38,531 bases of DNA. Source: a virus. Under the pieces are notes generated by a model. The model did no database searches. It saw only the letters and a list, made by a program, of their open reading frames with translations, and was not told the DNA's origin. The position numbers and the translations under genes were made by a program. The stretch covers positions 1 through 38,531 of the IMG/VR virus record IMGVR_UViG_3300044797_000271. One strand, 5' to 3'. This document shows, piece by piece, positions 15,869 through 23,631 of this stretch. How positions within the stretch are numbered: position 1 is the first letter of the stretch; each line of letters opens with the position of its first letter.

Positions 15869-15869
15869 G

Positions 15870-15944
15870 TGGTCGCGGTAATGGGAATCGAACCCATTCA
15901 AGGTCGCTTATGAAACGACTGCACATCCAATATGCTACACCGCG
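15870..15944 (-). tRNA. tRNA with anticodon CAU (elongator Met or Ile2)
   Basis: The acceptor is CGCGGTG/TACCGCG with encoded CCA. The anticodon arm is GTCGT-TTCATAA-GCGAC and the T-arm is ATGGG-TTCGATT-CCCAT. The anticodon stem lacks the three G:C pairs of initiators, so it is an elongator Met or a lysidine-type Ile. Confidence 0.88.
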
Positions 15945-15970
15945 ATTGGCGTACTGTATATGTTGAAATA

Positions 15971-16267
15971 TTATGTGCTAGTCTTCCCTGATTCAATAAT
16001 AATTTGAGCGTTGTCAGGATCGTGTCTAATAACCCATTCTTCGGGGTTAGATGATCTAAAATCCATAAAATATTCTCTCATCAACGTTTGGAATTCATCC
16101 TGAGTATAACCAGTTGCCTCTGCCATCACAGATTGTTTATTTTCCAAAATAACAAAAGCGTTATCGAGCTGGTCAAGATCTAAGCTCTTATCATTGGCCA
16201 CGGTCTGAAACTCAGCACGGTGAGCTATCCTCATCTCTTTGATTAGTTGCGCAAAATCTTTCTTCAT
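15971..16267 (-). CDS. Hypothetical helical protein
   Basis: A 98-residue protein with a CAGGAAAAG ribosome region. It is mostly helical and acidic, with a Trp-containing C-terminal strand (PEEWVIRHDPDNAQIIIE). No known domain. It lies directly downstream of RNase HII, whose last codons (GAT ATA TAA) form the recurring GATATATAA motif 19 nt before this start. Confidence 0.7.
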   Translation of the reverse strand: MKKDFAQLIKEMRIAHRAEFQTVANDKSLDLDQLDNAFVILENKQSVMAEATGYTQDEFQTLMREYFMDFRSSNPEEWVIRHDPDNAQIIIESGKTST

Positions 16268-16285
16268 TTCTTTTCCTGTATTTTA

Positions 16286-16933
16286 TTATATATCGACCTC
16301 TGTTTGATCGTAGAATTTTAGAGGTGCATAAGAAAAACGATGTAAAGGAGTTGGTCCGTATTCCATTATAGCCTTTATATGTTTTCTACTACCATAGCCA
16401 ACATTGAATAGCCAGTCATAATTAGGATAGCTATAATGTAATTGATGCATTTTGTCATCCCTCCACACCTTGGCAATGATGCTAGCTGCCATGACGGCTG
16501 GGAACTTGCTGTCCGCTTTGATCACGGAAACTTTATCATAACCATCCACCCCCAGCTTGTCAAATTTTAGAATACCGTCGCTAATGATCAAAGAATCTGG
16601 CTGATACAAAGCGTGAAAACATTCTACATAAGCATCCTTCAAGGCGACCGCCACCCCTTGTTGGTCGATGATAGTATTGCTGCGTTCTGCCAGGTGATAA
16701 CTTATTTCTTTATTCTGCACCAGTTTCATCAGCGGGAGGAGTAGAGCCTCCCGTTTCTTGGCGGATAATTTCTTGGAATCGTTGAGGTCCGGCAATGACC
16801 AATCTTTGGGAGCTCTGACGCCCACCACTACCAAAGGGCCGGCTAATGACCCATATCCGCACTCATCACATCCCACGATATGAGTTTTATCAATCAAGAG
16901 ACTTTCAAGTTCTGTATGTTGTATTTGAGACAT
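16286..16933 (-). CDS. rnhB: Ribonuclease HII
   Basis: A 215-residue protein with all family blocks: HIVGCDECGYGSLAGPLVV (D23, E24), LNDSKKLSAKKRE, LIISDG (D119), VIKADSKFPAVMAASIIAKV (D141) and HRFSYAPL. RNase HII removes RNA from RNA:DNA hybrids, such as replication primers and misincorporated ribonucleotides. All four acidic catalytic residues are present. Its start overlaps the end of the upstream Vsr-like endonuclease gene by 40 nt, which suggests the endonuclease gene inserted immediately before it. The ribosome site is weak. Confidence 0.93.
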   Translation of the reverse strand: MSQIQHTELESLLIDKTHIVGCDECGYGSLAGPLVVVGVRAPKDWSLPDLNDSKKLSAKKREALLLPLMKLVQNKEISYHLAERSNTIIDQQGVAVALKDAYVECFHALYQPDSLIISDGILKFDKLGVDGYDKVSVIKADSKFPAVMAASIIAKVWRDDKMHQLHYSYPNYDWLFNVGYGSRKHIKAIMEYGPTPLHRFSYAPLKFYDQTEVDI

Positions 16934-17586
16934 ATGGTTTTTATTACCTCATCTAATTTTTCTTTAATATCGTGTTCCCAAATAATCTCGACATTGTATC
17001 CGCACTTTGTCAAGTAAGGAATCCTTGCGTTGTCATAGCCGGGCTTTTTAGCATTAGGGAAATGTATAGGGCAAGCATGCCAATAACATCCATCAATGTA
17101 GATGATGAGATTATAATCAGGAACAAACACATCGACACAAAATTTGTCATTGACAAGATGTTCTGAATCGAATGCTACGCCCAATTTAGTTAGCTCATTA
17201 TGAATTGCTTTTTCTGGTTTAGTAGGTAGTATTGGGGCCAATGATCTATATTTGGCATTATTGATTCTAATTAACTCTTTCGTTGCTTCAGTATGATGTT
17301 TCCCGTAAAATGGATTGCCCTCGCCAAGAAAAATGATTTTCCTTATCTCAGACATTTTCTTTTTAGATTCGTCTGTATGCTCTCGACCTATCCACCAATC
17401 TGTTCCTTGTTCTTTACGAACATCGGATATCTTCTTTTTCAATTCGTTATCCATTACGATGCCAAATCGAGAATTATTCTCTCCACGGGCCTGATGACCC
17501 GCAATAAACTTACGAGGTTTACCGCGATAAATGTTTGTTAATTCCCCACAACCACATTCACAATAACCGTCTAAAATATCACTCAT
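16894..17586 (-). CDS. Vsr-like homing endonuclease with NUMOD3-type repeats
   Basis: A 230-residue protein. The N-terminus has a CECGCGEL knuckle. Residues 50-120 hold NUMOD3-like DNA-binding repeats (REHTDESKKKMSEIRK, GKHHTEATKELIR with GNPFYGK). The C-terminal domain has VDVFVPDYNLIIYIDGCYWHACP, then R..YL...GYNVEIIWEHDI, which is the catalytic core of very-short-patch-repair-type (Vsr/EDxHD) nucleases found in phage homing endonucleases such as I-Bth0305I. It overlaps rnhB by 40 nt and may target that locus in phages lacking it. A TGATATATACG motif lies about 5 nt upstream of the start. Confidence 0.88.
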   Translation of the reverse strand: MSDILDGYCECGCGELTNIYRGKPRKFIAGHQARGENNSRFGIVMDNELKKKISDVRKEQGTDWWIGREHTDESKKKMSEIRKIIFLGEGNPFYGKHHTEATKELIRINNAKYRSLAPILPTKPEKAIHNELTKLGVAFDSEHLVNDKFCVDVFVPDYNLIIYIDGCYWHACPIHFPNAKKPGYDNARIPYLTKCGYNVEIIWEHDIKEKLDEVIKTICLKYNIQNLKVS

Positions 17587-17620
17587 ACAGCGTATATATC
17601 AAGCCTACCTCATGGATACA

Positions 17621-17836
17621 TCATAGAAACGCCCTATTCTCCCACAATCTATCACAAATGTTCCGAACATTCTCGGTAATAAGCCTTTCCGTATCATACC
17701 ATAAAATTTTATTATCCTCTATAACCCTAATAAGAGAGGTTCCATTTTCTGTCTGAACTTCAATCCACACCCATTGATCACTAAATAAAATCCAAAAGAA
17801 ATATTTGTGGCCATCACACTCAAAATTTACCTTCAT
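17621..17836 (-). CDS. Small hypothetical protein
   Basis: About 71 residues from ATG 17836 with AAGGAT upstream. Aromatic-rich strands (KYFFWILFSDQWVWIEVQ) are followed by a C-terminal helix ending WENRAFL. The ending resembles the LKAFW/LKAFI tails of three other small proteins here (18198, 24059, 36375). It diverges from the 17859 gene with only 22 nt between starts. The function is unknown. Confidence 0.6.
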   Translation of the reverse strand: MKVNFECDGHKYFFWILFSDQWVWIEVQTENGTSLIRVIEDNKILWYDTERLITENVRNICDRLWENRAFL

Positions 17837-17858
17837 ATTACTATCCTTGTATTTGTGT

Positions 17859-18197
17859 ATGAGTTTTGATAAAGTAGCTGCATTAGCCGAACAATTTGTC
17901 ATCAAGATTGCCGAGCACCAATATGCGGAGACGGCCCCCAATGATGTAAAGGCTGAGGATTTGGATTGGATTGATGAGGAAACTCGTCGAGAAATCCAAG
18001 AGAATGGTAAGAAGGAAGAGTATAAGCCATTCGATAAGTCTCATAACCCACCAGGCGCCATTGCCAGCGAAAAGACTTGGGATCGAGCCAAGAAAGCCGT
18101 CAAGCCCTATTGGAAAAAATACGAGGAACCTTGGGCAACCGTTTTTCATGTTTACAAAATGATGGGTGGTAAAGTAAAGAAATCAAAGAAGAAGTAA
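17859..18197 (+). CDS. Hypothetical basic protein
   Basis: About 112 residues on the plus strand, with no clear ribosome site. The segments SFDKVAALAEQFVIKIAE and KAEDLDWIDEETRREIQ are helical. The C-terminus is strongly basic (MMGGKVKKSKKK), suggesting nucleic-acid binding. The stop abuts that of the convergent 18198 gene. No family recognised. Confidence 0.6.
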   Translation: MSFDKVAALAEQFVIKIAEHQYAETAPNDVKAEDLDWIDEETRREIQENGKKEEYKPFDKSHNPPGAIASEKTWDRAKKAVKPYWKKYEEPWATVFHVYKMMGGKVKKSKKK

Positions 18198-18452
18198 TTA
18201 CCAAAAAGCTTTCAGTTTTATCATTTTATTGATGTAATTCTTGACTTCGGGTGTTATTTTTAGAAAAGACTCATCGTCTTCTCTCCAAATAATTTCATTG
18301 TTGAAAACACGAAGAATTGCACCATTCTTCACACCAAATCCAACTTCTTGAAATCTGACGGTAATATTTATATTCCCGCTCGGCGTAAGGTAAAAAACAT
18401 ACTTCATAGAAGTATTTCTATCATCAAAGGTAAATCGCAATTTAGTAATCAT
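18198..18452 (-). CDS. Small protein with C-terminal LKAFW tail
   Basis: An 84-residue protein with beta strands (KLRFTFDDRN, YVFYLTPSGNINITVRF) followed by a C-terminal helix ending KMIKLKAFW. The last seven codons and stop are identical in DNA to the end of the 36375 gene. It starts 4 nt after the transporter gene. No known domain; see the finding on shared tails. Confidence 0.65.
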   Translation of the reverse strand: MITKLRFTFDDRNTSMKYVFYLTPSGNINITVRFQEVGFGVKNGAILRVFNNEIIWREDDESFLKITPEVKNYINKMIKLKAFW

Positions 18453-18456
18453 ATTA

Positions 18457-18888
18457 TCAATAGTAGGTTAGTAAAAACGCACCGACAATCATCGTCAAAA
18501 TACCAATAATTTTACCAGTTGAGAATTGTTCATGCAAAAAGATAGCTGACAATAATAGGGTGACTACCGGGTATAGAGAGACCAACATCATCGAAGAGCC
18601 GGTATTTTTATTGTTGCTGAGCGCTGTGTACATCATAATATTAGCAGTAATAGAAAAAATAGCTGCCACAAAAGTAATAATGATACTGGTCGCATTCCAT
18701 TTGAGATGGCCTAAACCACCCTCCACTCTGATAAAAAATGGAATGAGAAAAATAAAAACTGTGCCGACTACTATTTGCATCAAGAAGGGAGACATCTTAT
18801 CAGACGCTAACTTCTGCATGAAAGTAGTTAGTCCCCAAATACAAGCACAAAGTATCAACAATACATTATTGCTCACTCTGCATCCCAA
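18457..18888 (-). CDS. Half-size EamA/DMT-type membrane transporter
   Basis: A 143-residue integral membrane protein with four to five hydrophobic helices. NVLLILCACIWGLTTFMQKLA at the start and LYPVVTLLLSAIFLHEQFS..KIIGILTMIVGAFLL at the end are typical of the EamA/drug-metabolite transporter superfamily, where a single five-helix unit functions as a dimer. The substrate is unknown. It overlaps the upstream hydroxylase-like gene by 16 nt, so the two are probably expressed together. Confidence 0.8.
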   Translation of the reverse strand: MGCRVSNNVLLILCACIWGLTTFMQKLASDKMSPFLMQIVVGTVFIFLIPFFIRVEGGLGHLKWNATSIIITFVAAIFSITANIMMYTALSNNKNTGSSMMLVSLYPVVTLLLSAIFLHEQFSTGKIIGILTMIVGAFLLTYY

Positions 18889-19391
18889 AAGGTTCCAAAT
18901 GCCTTGTCAAGAAAGAAAGTAAAGATACCGAAATTCGTTTGCATATTCACATGATGTAAATAGTGCAACCGACCCCAACGAGCAAATAACTGCCTGAATA
19001 CTGGTATTTTGGTCAGAAAATGATGTCTGATATGAAAAGCATCATGCAGATAATCGTGCAGTAAACTCATAACTGCCATCACAACTATGGAGATAATAAC
19101 CAAACTCAAGGGTAAAATATGTAATATTCCTAATATAATGGGGGTGGCCACTACTGGTATCGCAAGGGCTCCAAAGATAAAAACGGTGTTGTCTTTTCCT
19201 GGTTGCCTATACTTATCGGACAAATAATCAGTCGGAGGATACAGAGACAGGTGGTGCGTCATATGTTTTTTATTGAGGCGCCCGCTCCATGACTGGTGGA
19301 GCGAGCGGTGCACTACATAACCGAATAGGCTAGAAACTAGGAAAGAAATGAAAGCGGTGATAAAAATGGCAACCATAATAACTATGCCCAA
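18873..19391 (-). CDS. Fatty acid hydroxylase / sterol desaturase superfamily membrane protein
   Basis: A 172-residue membrane protein with the histidine clusters of the family (PF04116), which bind a di-iron centre: VHRSLHQ, HMTHHLSLYPP, HDYLHDAFHIRHHF and HYLHHVNMQTNFG. Hydrophobic helices lie at the N-terminus (IVIMVAIFITAFISFLVSSL) and in the middle. The family oxidises lipids or carotenoids in the membrane. In a phage this suggests modification of host membrane lipids together with the adjacent transporter, but the substrate cannot be read from sequence. Confidence 0.85.
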   Translation of the reverse strand: MGIVIMVAIFITAFISFLVSSLFGYVVHRSLHQSWSGRLNKKHMTHHLSLYPPTDYLSDKYRQPGKDNTVFIFGALAIPVVATPIILGILHILPLSLVIISIVVMAVMSLLHDYLHDAFHIRHHFLTKIPVFRQLFARWGRLHYLHHVNMQTNFGIFTFFLDKAFGTFWDAE

Positions 19392-19586
19392 TCATTCACC
19401 GAGCGTCTCATCTACTTTTTGTAAAACATCAGAAAGTTCGGCTTGGGCAACGGCTCGTTCTTTGAGCCCAAGGTCTGACATTTGATCGGCTGATAATCGT
19501 AAGGCCTGAATAAAAAGCTTCAAGGCATCACGAGCGCCATAAGCATTGACCATGTTTTGAATTTGTTGAATATCTTTCTCAAGCAT
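19392..19586 (-). CDS. Small helical protein
   Basis: About 64 residues from ATG 19586 with GAGGTG upstream; a longer in-frame start lacks a ribosome site. Entirely helical (MLEKDIQQIQNMVNAYGARD, LKERAVAQAELSDVLQKVDE), probably a short helical bundle or coiled coil. The stop abuts the start of the hydroxylase-like gene. The function is unknown. Confidence 0.65.
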   Translation of the reverse strand: MLEKDIQQIQNMVNAYGARDALKLFIQALRLSADQMSDLGLKERAVAQAELSDVLQKVDETLGE

Positions 19587-19658
19587 AGCGCACCTCGCAA
19601 ACAAATTTAGATGGCATAAAAAATCGGGAGGCTGCAAATGCAATCTTCCGATAAGATC

Positions 19659-20021
19659 TTAGTTGGATTTAGAAGTATATCTTATTTTATATTTATCTTC
19701 ATACTCTTGGATCAAAGCCAAACAGTCTTGTGCTTGGCTAGCAGCATCACCAAAGTATACGTTGCTAACGATTTTCTGCAAAAAGTATTTGACACGAGGC
19801 AAAGATTCCAGTTTGACATTACCGCTGGTCACTGATTGTTCTACGCCAATTTCTAAAATATTCTCTATCTGATTTTGTATTTGCCAACCGAGACTGCTAT
19901 AGTCTCTGCAAATGCTAATGATGTCATCCATACATAATGGAATGGAAAAAGATTCGTCTTCATTGGTTGTGTCTGATTGACACTGTTCATCAAACATGGG
20001 GCAAGTATGATCTATTTTCAT
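19659..20021 (-). CDS. Hypothetical acidic protein
   Basis: A 120-residue protein with a very strong AAGGAGATG ribosome region. The acidic N-terminus carries Cys and Met (HTCPMFDEQCQSDTTNEDES), and helices follow (CMDDIISICRDYSSLGWQIQ, SQAQDCLALIQEYEDKYKI). No recognised domain. Confidence 0.7.
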   Translation of the reverse strand: MKIDHTCPMFDEQCQSDTTNEDESFSIPLCMDDIISICRDYSSLGWQIQNQIENILEIGVEQSVTSGNVKLESLPRVKYFLQKIVSNVYFGDAASQAQDCLALIQEYEDKYKIRYTSKSN

Positions 20022-20078
20022 AACTCATCTCCTTATTTAGAAGTAGTCTCTGTAAAACATTACGTTGTTGCACCTCCG

Positions 20079-20762
20079 TTATTTGTTATGTCTTACTTTT
20101 GTGAGACCATCTAATAAATTTTGTTTAGAAGATAGTGGTCGTAGATTACTAAGTGCCCAGCACTTCTTGAAGTTATCATCAGTCATCGACTGATATAGTA
20201 GTTCACTTTGAGGAATAATATGATCGATATTCCAAGTCCAGGTTGATTGATCATCGTCTTTCCAAGTTCTAGCATTATATTTGCCGTAATTATTCCAATC
20301 CATCCACGGCTCGAATTGTTTTTCAAGATGAGATCGGAGCTCATCAATAGAATAATCTACAAATTTCAAGTAAGAATCTGTTTTGGATGATCCAACTATT
20401 TTTAGTTTTTGCCTAATCGATTTACTAAAAATATCCCTCAATCTAAATGATATGTCATCGGAATACCTTTTTCTTCTATTTAGAGAAATATTTTTCTTGT
20501 TATCTTGAAACCAATTTGCCTTATATTCCGTGATTTTAGTTTTATTATCTAATACATAATTGTTGTGTTTCTCGTCCAAAACAGATTTATTATTTTGATA
20601 ATATCCAGATTTTTCCTCTAAAATCTCTGCTCGATTATTTTTATAATAATCGGATTTATATTCTTTTCTACAGAGAGGACAAAGAGATTGTGTGCGTATC
20701 TTGCCACCAGTAGTCCAAGTTAGGGTCTTGAATTCACAATTATGTTTTTCACATATTTTCAT
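20079..20762 (-). CDS. HNH-type homing endonuclease with N-terminal zinc finger
   Basis: A 227-residue protein. The N-terminal CEKHNC...LCPLC pairs form a zinc finger. The middle is long, basic and repetitive, with recurring Y-x-x-N-x-x motifs (YYKNNRAEILEEK, YYQNNKSVLDEK, WFQDNKKNI) suited to DNA tracking. The C-terminal TWNIDHIIPQSELL...NLRPLSSKQNLLDG is the HNH-like core (DH...N...N) found in many phage endonucleases. Probably a mobile intergenic endonuclease; target unknown. Confidence 0.85.
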   Translation of the reverse strand: MKICEKHNCEFKTLTWTTGGKIRTQSLCPLCRKEYKSDYYKNNRAEILEEKSGYYQNNKSVLDEKHNNYVLDNKTKITEYKANWFQDNKKNISLNRRKRYSDDISFRLRDIFSKSIRQKLKIVGSSKTDSYLKFVDYSIDELRSHLEKQFEPWMDWNNYGKYNARTWKDDDQSTWTWNIDHIIPQSELLYQSMTDDNFKKCWALSNLRPLSSKQNLLDGLTKVRHNK

Positions 20763-20809
20763 AACAAAACCAATCTACATACAATACAATCTTATTAGAA
20801 GATCGCTTA

Positions 20810-21142
20810 TCACAAGCCTAGTTTTTCGCTTGCTGCAACTGCTTTTTCGTAACTGGAATTTATTTTCTTATACAAATCTTCTGGCGAATATCCCTCCACC
20901 GCTACTCCCGTGGAATGAAACACTTCCGCCTTTTCATGGCAAGAACTACACAATGAGATACCATTTTCTTTTACATAACCACCGTTCGGCATCTCTTTTC
21001 TGTTTATGACATGATGGACATCAAGCTCTTGCTGAGCCTTCTCCTGTGAAGATTTCATTCCACACATAGCACAACGAAAGCCATCGCGCTTATAGCAGAC
21101 ATCTCGAAAGAGGGAACGAACTTGTTTTTTATTGTTGACCAT
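20810..21142 (-). CDS. HNH endonuclease
   Basis: About 110 residues from ATG 21142 (the frame is open slightly further upstream from a TTG). The HNH module is complete: CAMCGMK, LDVHHVINRKEMPNGG, NGISLCSSCHEKAE. It is compact and resembles terminase-linked and general phage HNH nucleases. A weak ribosome site makes the start uncertain. It lies between another HNH gene and the 173-residue protein. Confidence 0.83.
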   Translation of the reverse strand: MVNNKKQVRSLFRDVCYKRDGFRCAMCGMKSSQEKAQQELDVHHVINRKEMPNGGYVKENGISLCSSCHEKAEVFHSTGVAVEGYSPEDLYKKINSSYEKAVAASEKLGL

Positions 21143-21162
21143 AGTATTTATTTCAATAAATT

Positions 21163-21684
21163 TCAACCATCGATCTCTTCATAGATCACATCAAATCCAT
21201 ACTGCTCATATAATTTTTCCATACCACTTCTCACGTTGGGGTATCGAACAGACATATTGGTAACAGCATTTTTCCCATCTTTTATTTCATAGAAGATGTG
21301 TTGGAGGGTGCCGCTGCCACAAATTTTCTCCATTCTCTCTAATTCATTTTGGAGGTGCAGCAAGCTTTTTTCTTCCTCTTCGGGCCCAACCACATCATCT
21401 ATGTCATCCGGCTCAACAGCTTCATCTGGGACATATGCTTTGAGAGTGGCGCCAGGAGCGTTAGGCTGGCTGACAAATTGATCTCGAGTAGCCGTCTTGC
21501 TGGCAGCAAAGTGGAGCAAGACTTGATGCCCTTCCAACTGAGTGGGGACTAAGGGATAGATATCTTTATTCAGCCAGTTAGCATAAACAACAATTCTTCC
21601 ATATTTATCCAAGCCAGTATCATAGAACCAATCTTGGCCCTTGAACATCTGGTTTAGTTGATTTATTGCTTCGTTGCGGTTCAT
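21163..21684 (-). CDS. Hypothetical protein
   Basis: A 173-residue protein with an N-terminal alpha/beta part (WFYDTGLDKYGRIVVYANWLN), a central acidic linker (DEAVEPDDIDDVVGPEEEEK) and a C-terminal helical region (LLHLQNELERMEKICGSG). No catalytic motif recognised. It could be an adaptor protein; that is a guess. Confidence 0.72.
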   Translation of the reverse strand: MNRNEAINQLNQMFKGQDWFYDTGLDKYGRIVVYANWLNKDIYPLVPTQLEGHQVLLHFAASKTATRDQFVSQPNAPGATLKAYVPDEAVEPDDIDDVVGPEEEEKSLLHLQNELERMEKICGSGTLQHIFYEIKDGKNAVTNMSVRYPNVRSGMEKLYEQYGFDVIYEEIDG

Positions 21685-21695
21685 TGGTTATTCTC

Positions 21696-21980
21696 TTATA
21701 GGTGAAGTTTTTCGGGGTTGTGTGGGTCAAAAACCCGTTCATTATTGAGAAACAAACACTCATCAATCTCGTGGGTAACGGATTCAATGAGTGCGGTTCT
21801 AATAGCCTCTAATTCAGAGTATTGATCTTTGTGATAAGAATAGTATTGGAAAAGCTGCATCGGATGGCCATTATCCCTATCTTGGGTAGGGAAAACTATC
21901 TGAATGCGATAGACGGTCTCGAACTCCTCTACGAAATATTCCAGAGGAATCGGAAATCCTTTTAGCTGTATAGTGGACAT
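21696..21980 (-). CDS. Hypothetical protein
   Basis: A 94-residue alpha/beta protein with strands around IQLKGFPIPLEYFVEEFETV and YRIQIVFPT, then a helix LEAIRTALIESVTHEIDECL. No family recognised. It lies in a run of small minus-strand genes before the tRNA cluster. Confidence 0.7.
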   Translation of the reverse strand: MSTIQLKGFPIPLEYFVEEFETVYRIQIVFPTQDRDNGHPMQLFQYYSYHKDQYSELEAIRTALIESVTHEIDECLFLNNERVFDPHNPEKLHL

Positions 21981-21997
21981 GTGAATATAAAATTCAA

Positions 21998-22231
21998 TTA
22001 GCTGTGGGCAGTATCATCTGTCCAGGCTTGGAGATTGCAATCTAGATGCTCACCTTCATGTCCAGCTCTTTTTACACAAGAAGACATGAAATGATTCCTA
22101 TTACATAGACGATAATGCTTAGCACACTTGAAACAAAAACCACTGGTATAACCATGGCCATCTTCATCTACCAGGTGTTCTAATCTTAGTTCATCACCGT
22201 GTTCTGAGCAAATAGCAATAACTTTTTTCAT
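21998..22231 (-). CDS. Small Cys/His-rich protein, likely zinc-binding
   Basis: A 77-residue protein with CSEHGDELRLEHL, GFCFKCAKHYRLC, SSCVKRAGHEGEH and LDC. The Cys and His spacing suggests one or two zinc sites. The ATG begins 2 nt after the tRNA-Trp 3' end, leaving no room for its own leader, so its mRNA must come from cleavage of the tRNA transcript. The function is unknown. Confidence 0.68.
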   Translation of the reverse strand: MKKVIAICSEHGDELRLEHLVDEDGHGYTSGFCFKCAKHYRLCNRNHFMSSCVKRAGHEGEHLDCNLQAWTDDTAHS

Positions 22232-22232
22232 G

Positions 22233-22306
22233 TGGCAGGGGCAGAAGGAATCGAACCCTCATTATCCGTTTTGGAGACGGTAATCCTACCATTGGACGAT
22301 ACCCCT
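22233..22306 (-). tRNA. tRNA-Trp(CCA)
   Basis: The acceptor is AGGGGTA/TGCCCCT with encoded CCA and discriminator G. The D-stem is GTCC/GGAT and the anticodon loop is CTCCAAA with U33. The T-arm is GAGGG-TTCGATT-CCTTC. Confidence 0.9.
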
Positions 22307-22309
22307 ATA

Positions 22310-22399
22310 TGGAGGAATAGAAGGGATTTGAACCCTTGAAACCCTTACGAGCTTCCCTGTTTTCGAGACAGGTCGTTTCAACCACTCACGCACTATTCC
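22310..22399 (-). tRNA. tRNA-Ser(CGA)
   Basis: 90 nt with a long variable arm. The acceptor is GGAATAG/CTATTCC with encoded CCA. The anticodon arm is CCTGT-CTCGAAA-ACAGG. Discriminator U, as in two of the other Ser tRNAs nearby. Confidence 0.92.
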
Positions 22400-22403
22400 A
22401 AGT

Positions 22404-22490
22404 CTATAAAACGTGGGACTCGAACCCAATAGTAAAAACTATCAACCCTACCCGGATTGGTAGCCTTCCAGCGGCTACGGCAATTTATAG
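22404..22490 (-). tRNA. Degenerate class II tRNA-like element
   Basis: It has a strong D-arm-like hairpin (GTAGCC/GGCTAC), a variable-arm hairpin (ATAG-TTTTT-CTAT-like) and a T-arm (TGGG-TTCGAGT-CCCA). The acceptor pairing (CTATAAA/TTTATAG) is AT-only and out of register with the T-arm. The anticodon loop cannot be assigned (candidate loop CGGGTAG, without U33). Probably a decaying Leu- or Ser-type tRNA. Confidence 0.45.
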
Positions 22491-22582
22491 TGGCGGAAGG
22501 TGAGGGATTCGAACCCCCGGAGGGCTTTTATACCCCCAACAATTTAGCAAACTGTCGCGATCGGCCTCTCTGCCAACCTTCC
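22491..22582 (-). tRNA. tRNA-Ser(GCU)
   Basis: 92 nt, acceptor GGAAGGT/ACCTTCC, discriminator G and encoded CCA. The anticodon arm is ACAGT-TTGCTAA-ATTGT. The variable arm is long. Confidence 0.92.
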
Positions 22583-22590
22583 ATACTTGG

Positions 22591-22600
22591 ATTTATATCT
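22591..22600 (-). promoter_or_regulatory. Candidate promoter element AGATATAAAT before the tRNA-Ser cluster
   Basis: A variant of the recurring GATATA motif, 8-9 nt upstream of the tRNA-Ser(GCU) 5' end. Weaker match than others. Confidence 0.3.
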
Positions 22601-23513
22601 AGTTATTGATAAGTTCGTCGGTCAAAGCTTGCAGCAACTCAAAATTCTCTACACCCTTATATTCCTCTGGGATATCATCTAAACCATAATACGTCCCAGC
22701 TAAGGCTCCCACTATCGCAGCAGTGGTATCAGTATCTCCACCCGCTTTGACAGCCATCACCACAGCATCCTTGAAGGAATTGGTCGCTCTCAAACAGTAG
22801 AAAGCTGCACCTACCGTCTCAGGAACATAGCCACTGACTCCGATGTTGGCAAGGGCCGCTGAATGTTCCGTGCCATTTAGCCATTCATTCTTAGCCAATT
22901 CTAATTTTTGTTTGACAACACAGTCGGGTAAAACTTCTAACACTTCTGCCCAAACAGATGAAGGAGGATCTCCATAGGATAATAGTGCCGTTGCCAGAGC
23001 CACTGCCACAGAACCCATTTTTGGCTCATCGGAGTTATGGGTAATAGAAGCATCAGCAACAACTACCTCTATAATCTTCGATAAATCTTTACGATAAAAG
23101 AGGCCGATAGGAGAAGCTCTCATGGCCGTTCCATTACCACCAGCTGGCCTGCCATCAAAGCTGTGAGTCAGGCCGCTCTCTTGCCAGGTAGCTCCCATTT
23201 TGAGACGAGCAATAGCGGTAGCAGTGGTAGCACCTATACCACGAGTGTTGCCCGAGTCATACCAAGCCAGATACTTCTTGGCCACATCCTCTGGGTCAAA
23301 TCCGTTCTTTTCTAAGAGAGAGGCGGAGAGACATAAGCTCATCAGAGTATCATCAGTATATTGGCCAGGATTGCCTTTCCAAAAGGTTCCGCCCGCCTTG
23401 AAGAGGCCGTCCCACTCAATCAATCGGGGACTGATAGCTGACTTCATCTCAAAAGGGTTTCCTAGTGCGTCACCAATGGCACAGCCTACAAGGGTTGCTA
23501 TTTTGTTAGTCAT
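22599..23513 (-). CDS. ADP-ribosylglycohydrolase family protein
   Basis: About 304 residues from ATG 23513 (GGAAAG upstream); the frame is open further upstream through a tRNA gene, which is not coding. Family motifs are GCAIGDALGNPFE near the start, QYTDDTLMSL (metal-binding T-D-D), and the C-terminal KAGGDTDTTAAIVGALAGTYYG, all in place. These DraG/ARH-like enzymes remove ADP-ribose from proteins or nucleic acids using Mg ions. In a phage it could reverse host ADP-ribosylation used for defence or reset phage-directed modification, but this is inference. It is embedded within the tRNA cluster. Confidence 0.92.
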   Translation of the reverse strand: MTNKIATLVGCAIGDALGNPFEMKSAISPRLIEWDGLFKAGGTFWKGNPGQYTDDTLMSLCLSASLLEKNGFDPEDVAKKYLAWYDSGNTRGIGATTATAIARLKMGATWQESGLTHSFDGRPAGGNGTAMRASPIGLFYRKDLSKIIEVVVADASITHNSDEPKMGSVAVALATALLSYGDPPSSVWAEVLEVLPDCVVKQKLELAKNEWLNGTEHSAALANIGVSGYVPETVGAAFYCLRATNSFKDAVVMAVKAGGDTDTTAAIVGALAGTYYGLDDIPEEYKGVENFELLQALTDELINN

Positions 23514-23533
23514 TGTCTTTCCTAATAATGAAA

Positions 23534-23621
23534 TGGAGGAAGCGGTGGGATTCGAACCCACGGAAGTATTACCCCCTTCGATTTTCAAGACCGACCGTTT
23601 CAGCCGCTCACGCACGCTTCC
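23534..23621 (-). tRNA. tRNA-Ser(UGA)
   Basis: 88 nt, acceptor GGAAGCG/CGCTTCC, encoded CCA, discriminator U. The anticodon arm is TCGGT-CTTGAAA-ATCGA. The T-arm is GTGGG-TTCGAAT-CCCAC. Confidence 0.92.
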
Positions 23622-23631
23622 CTATTTTACT

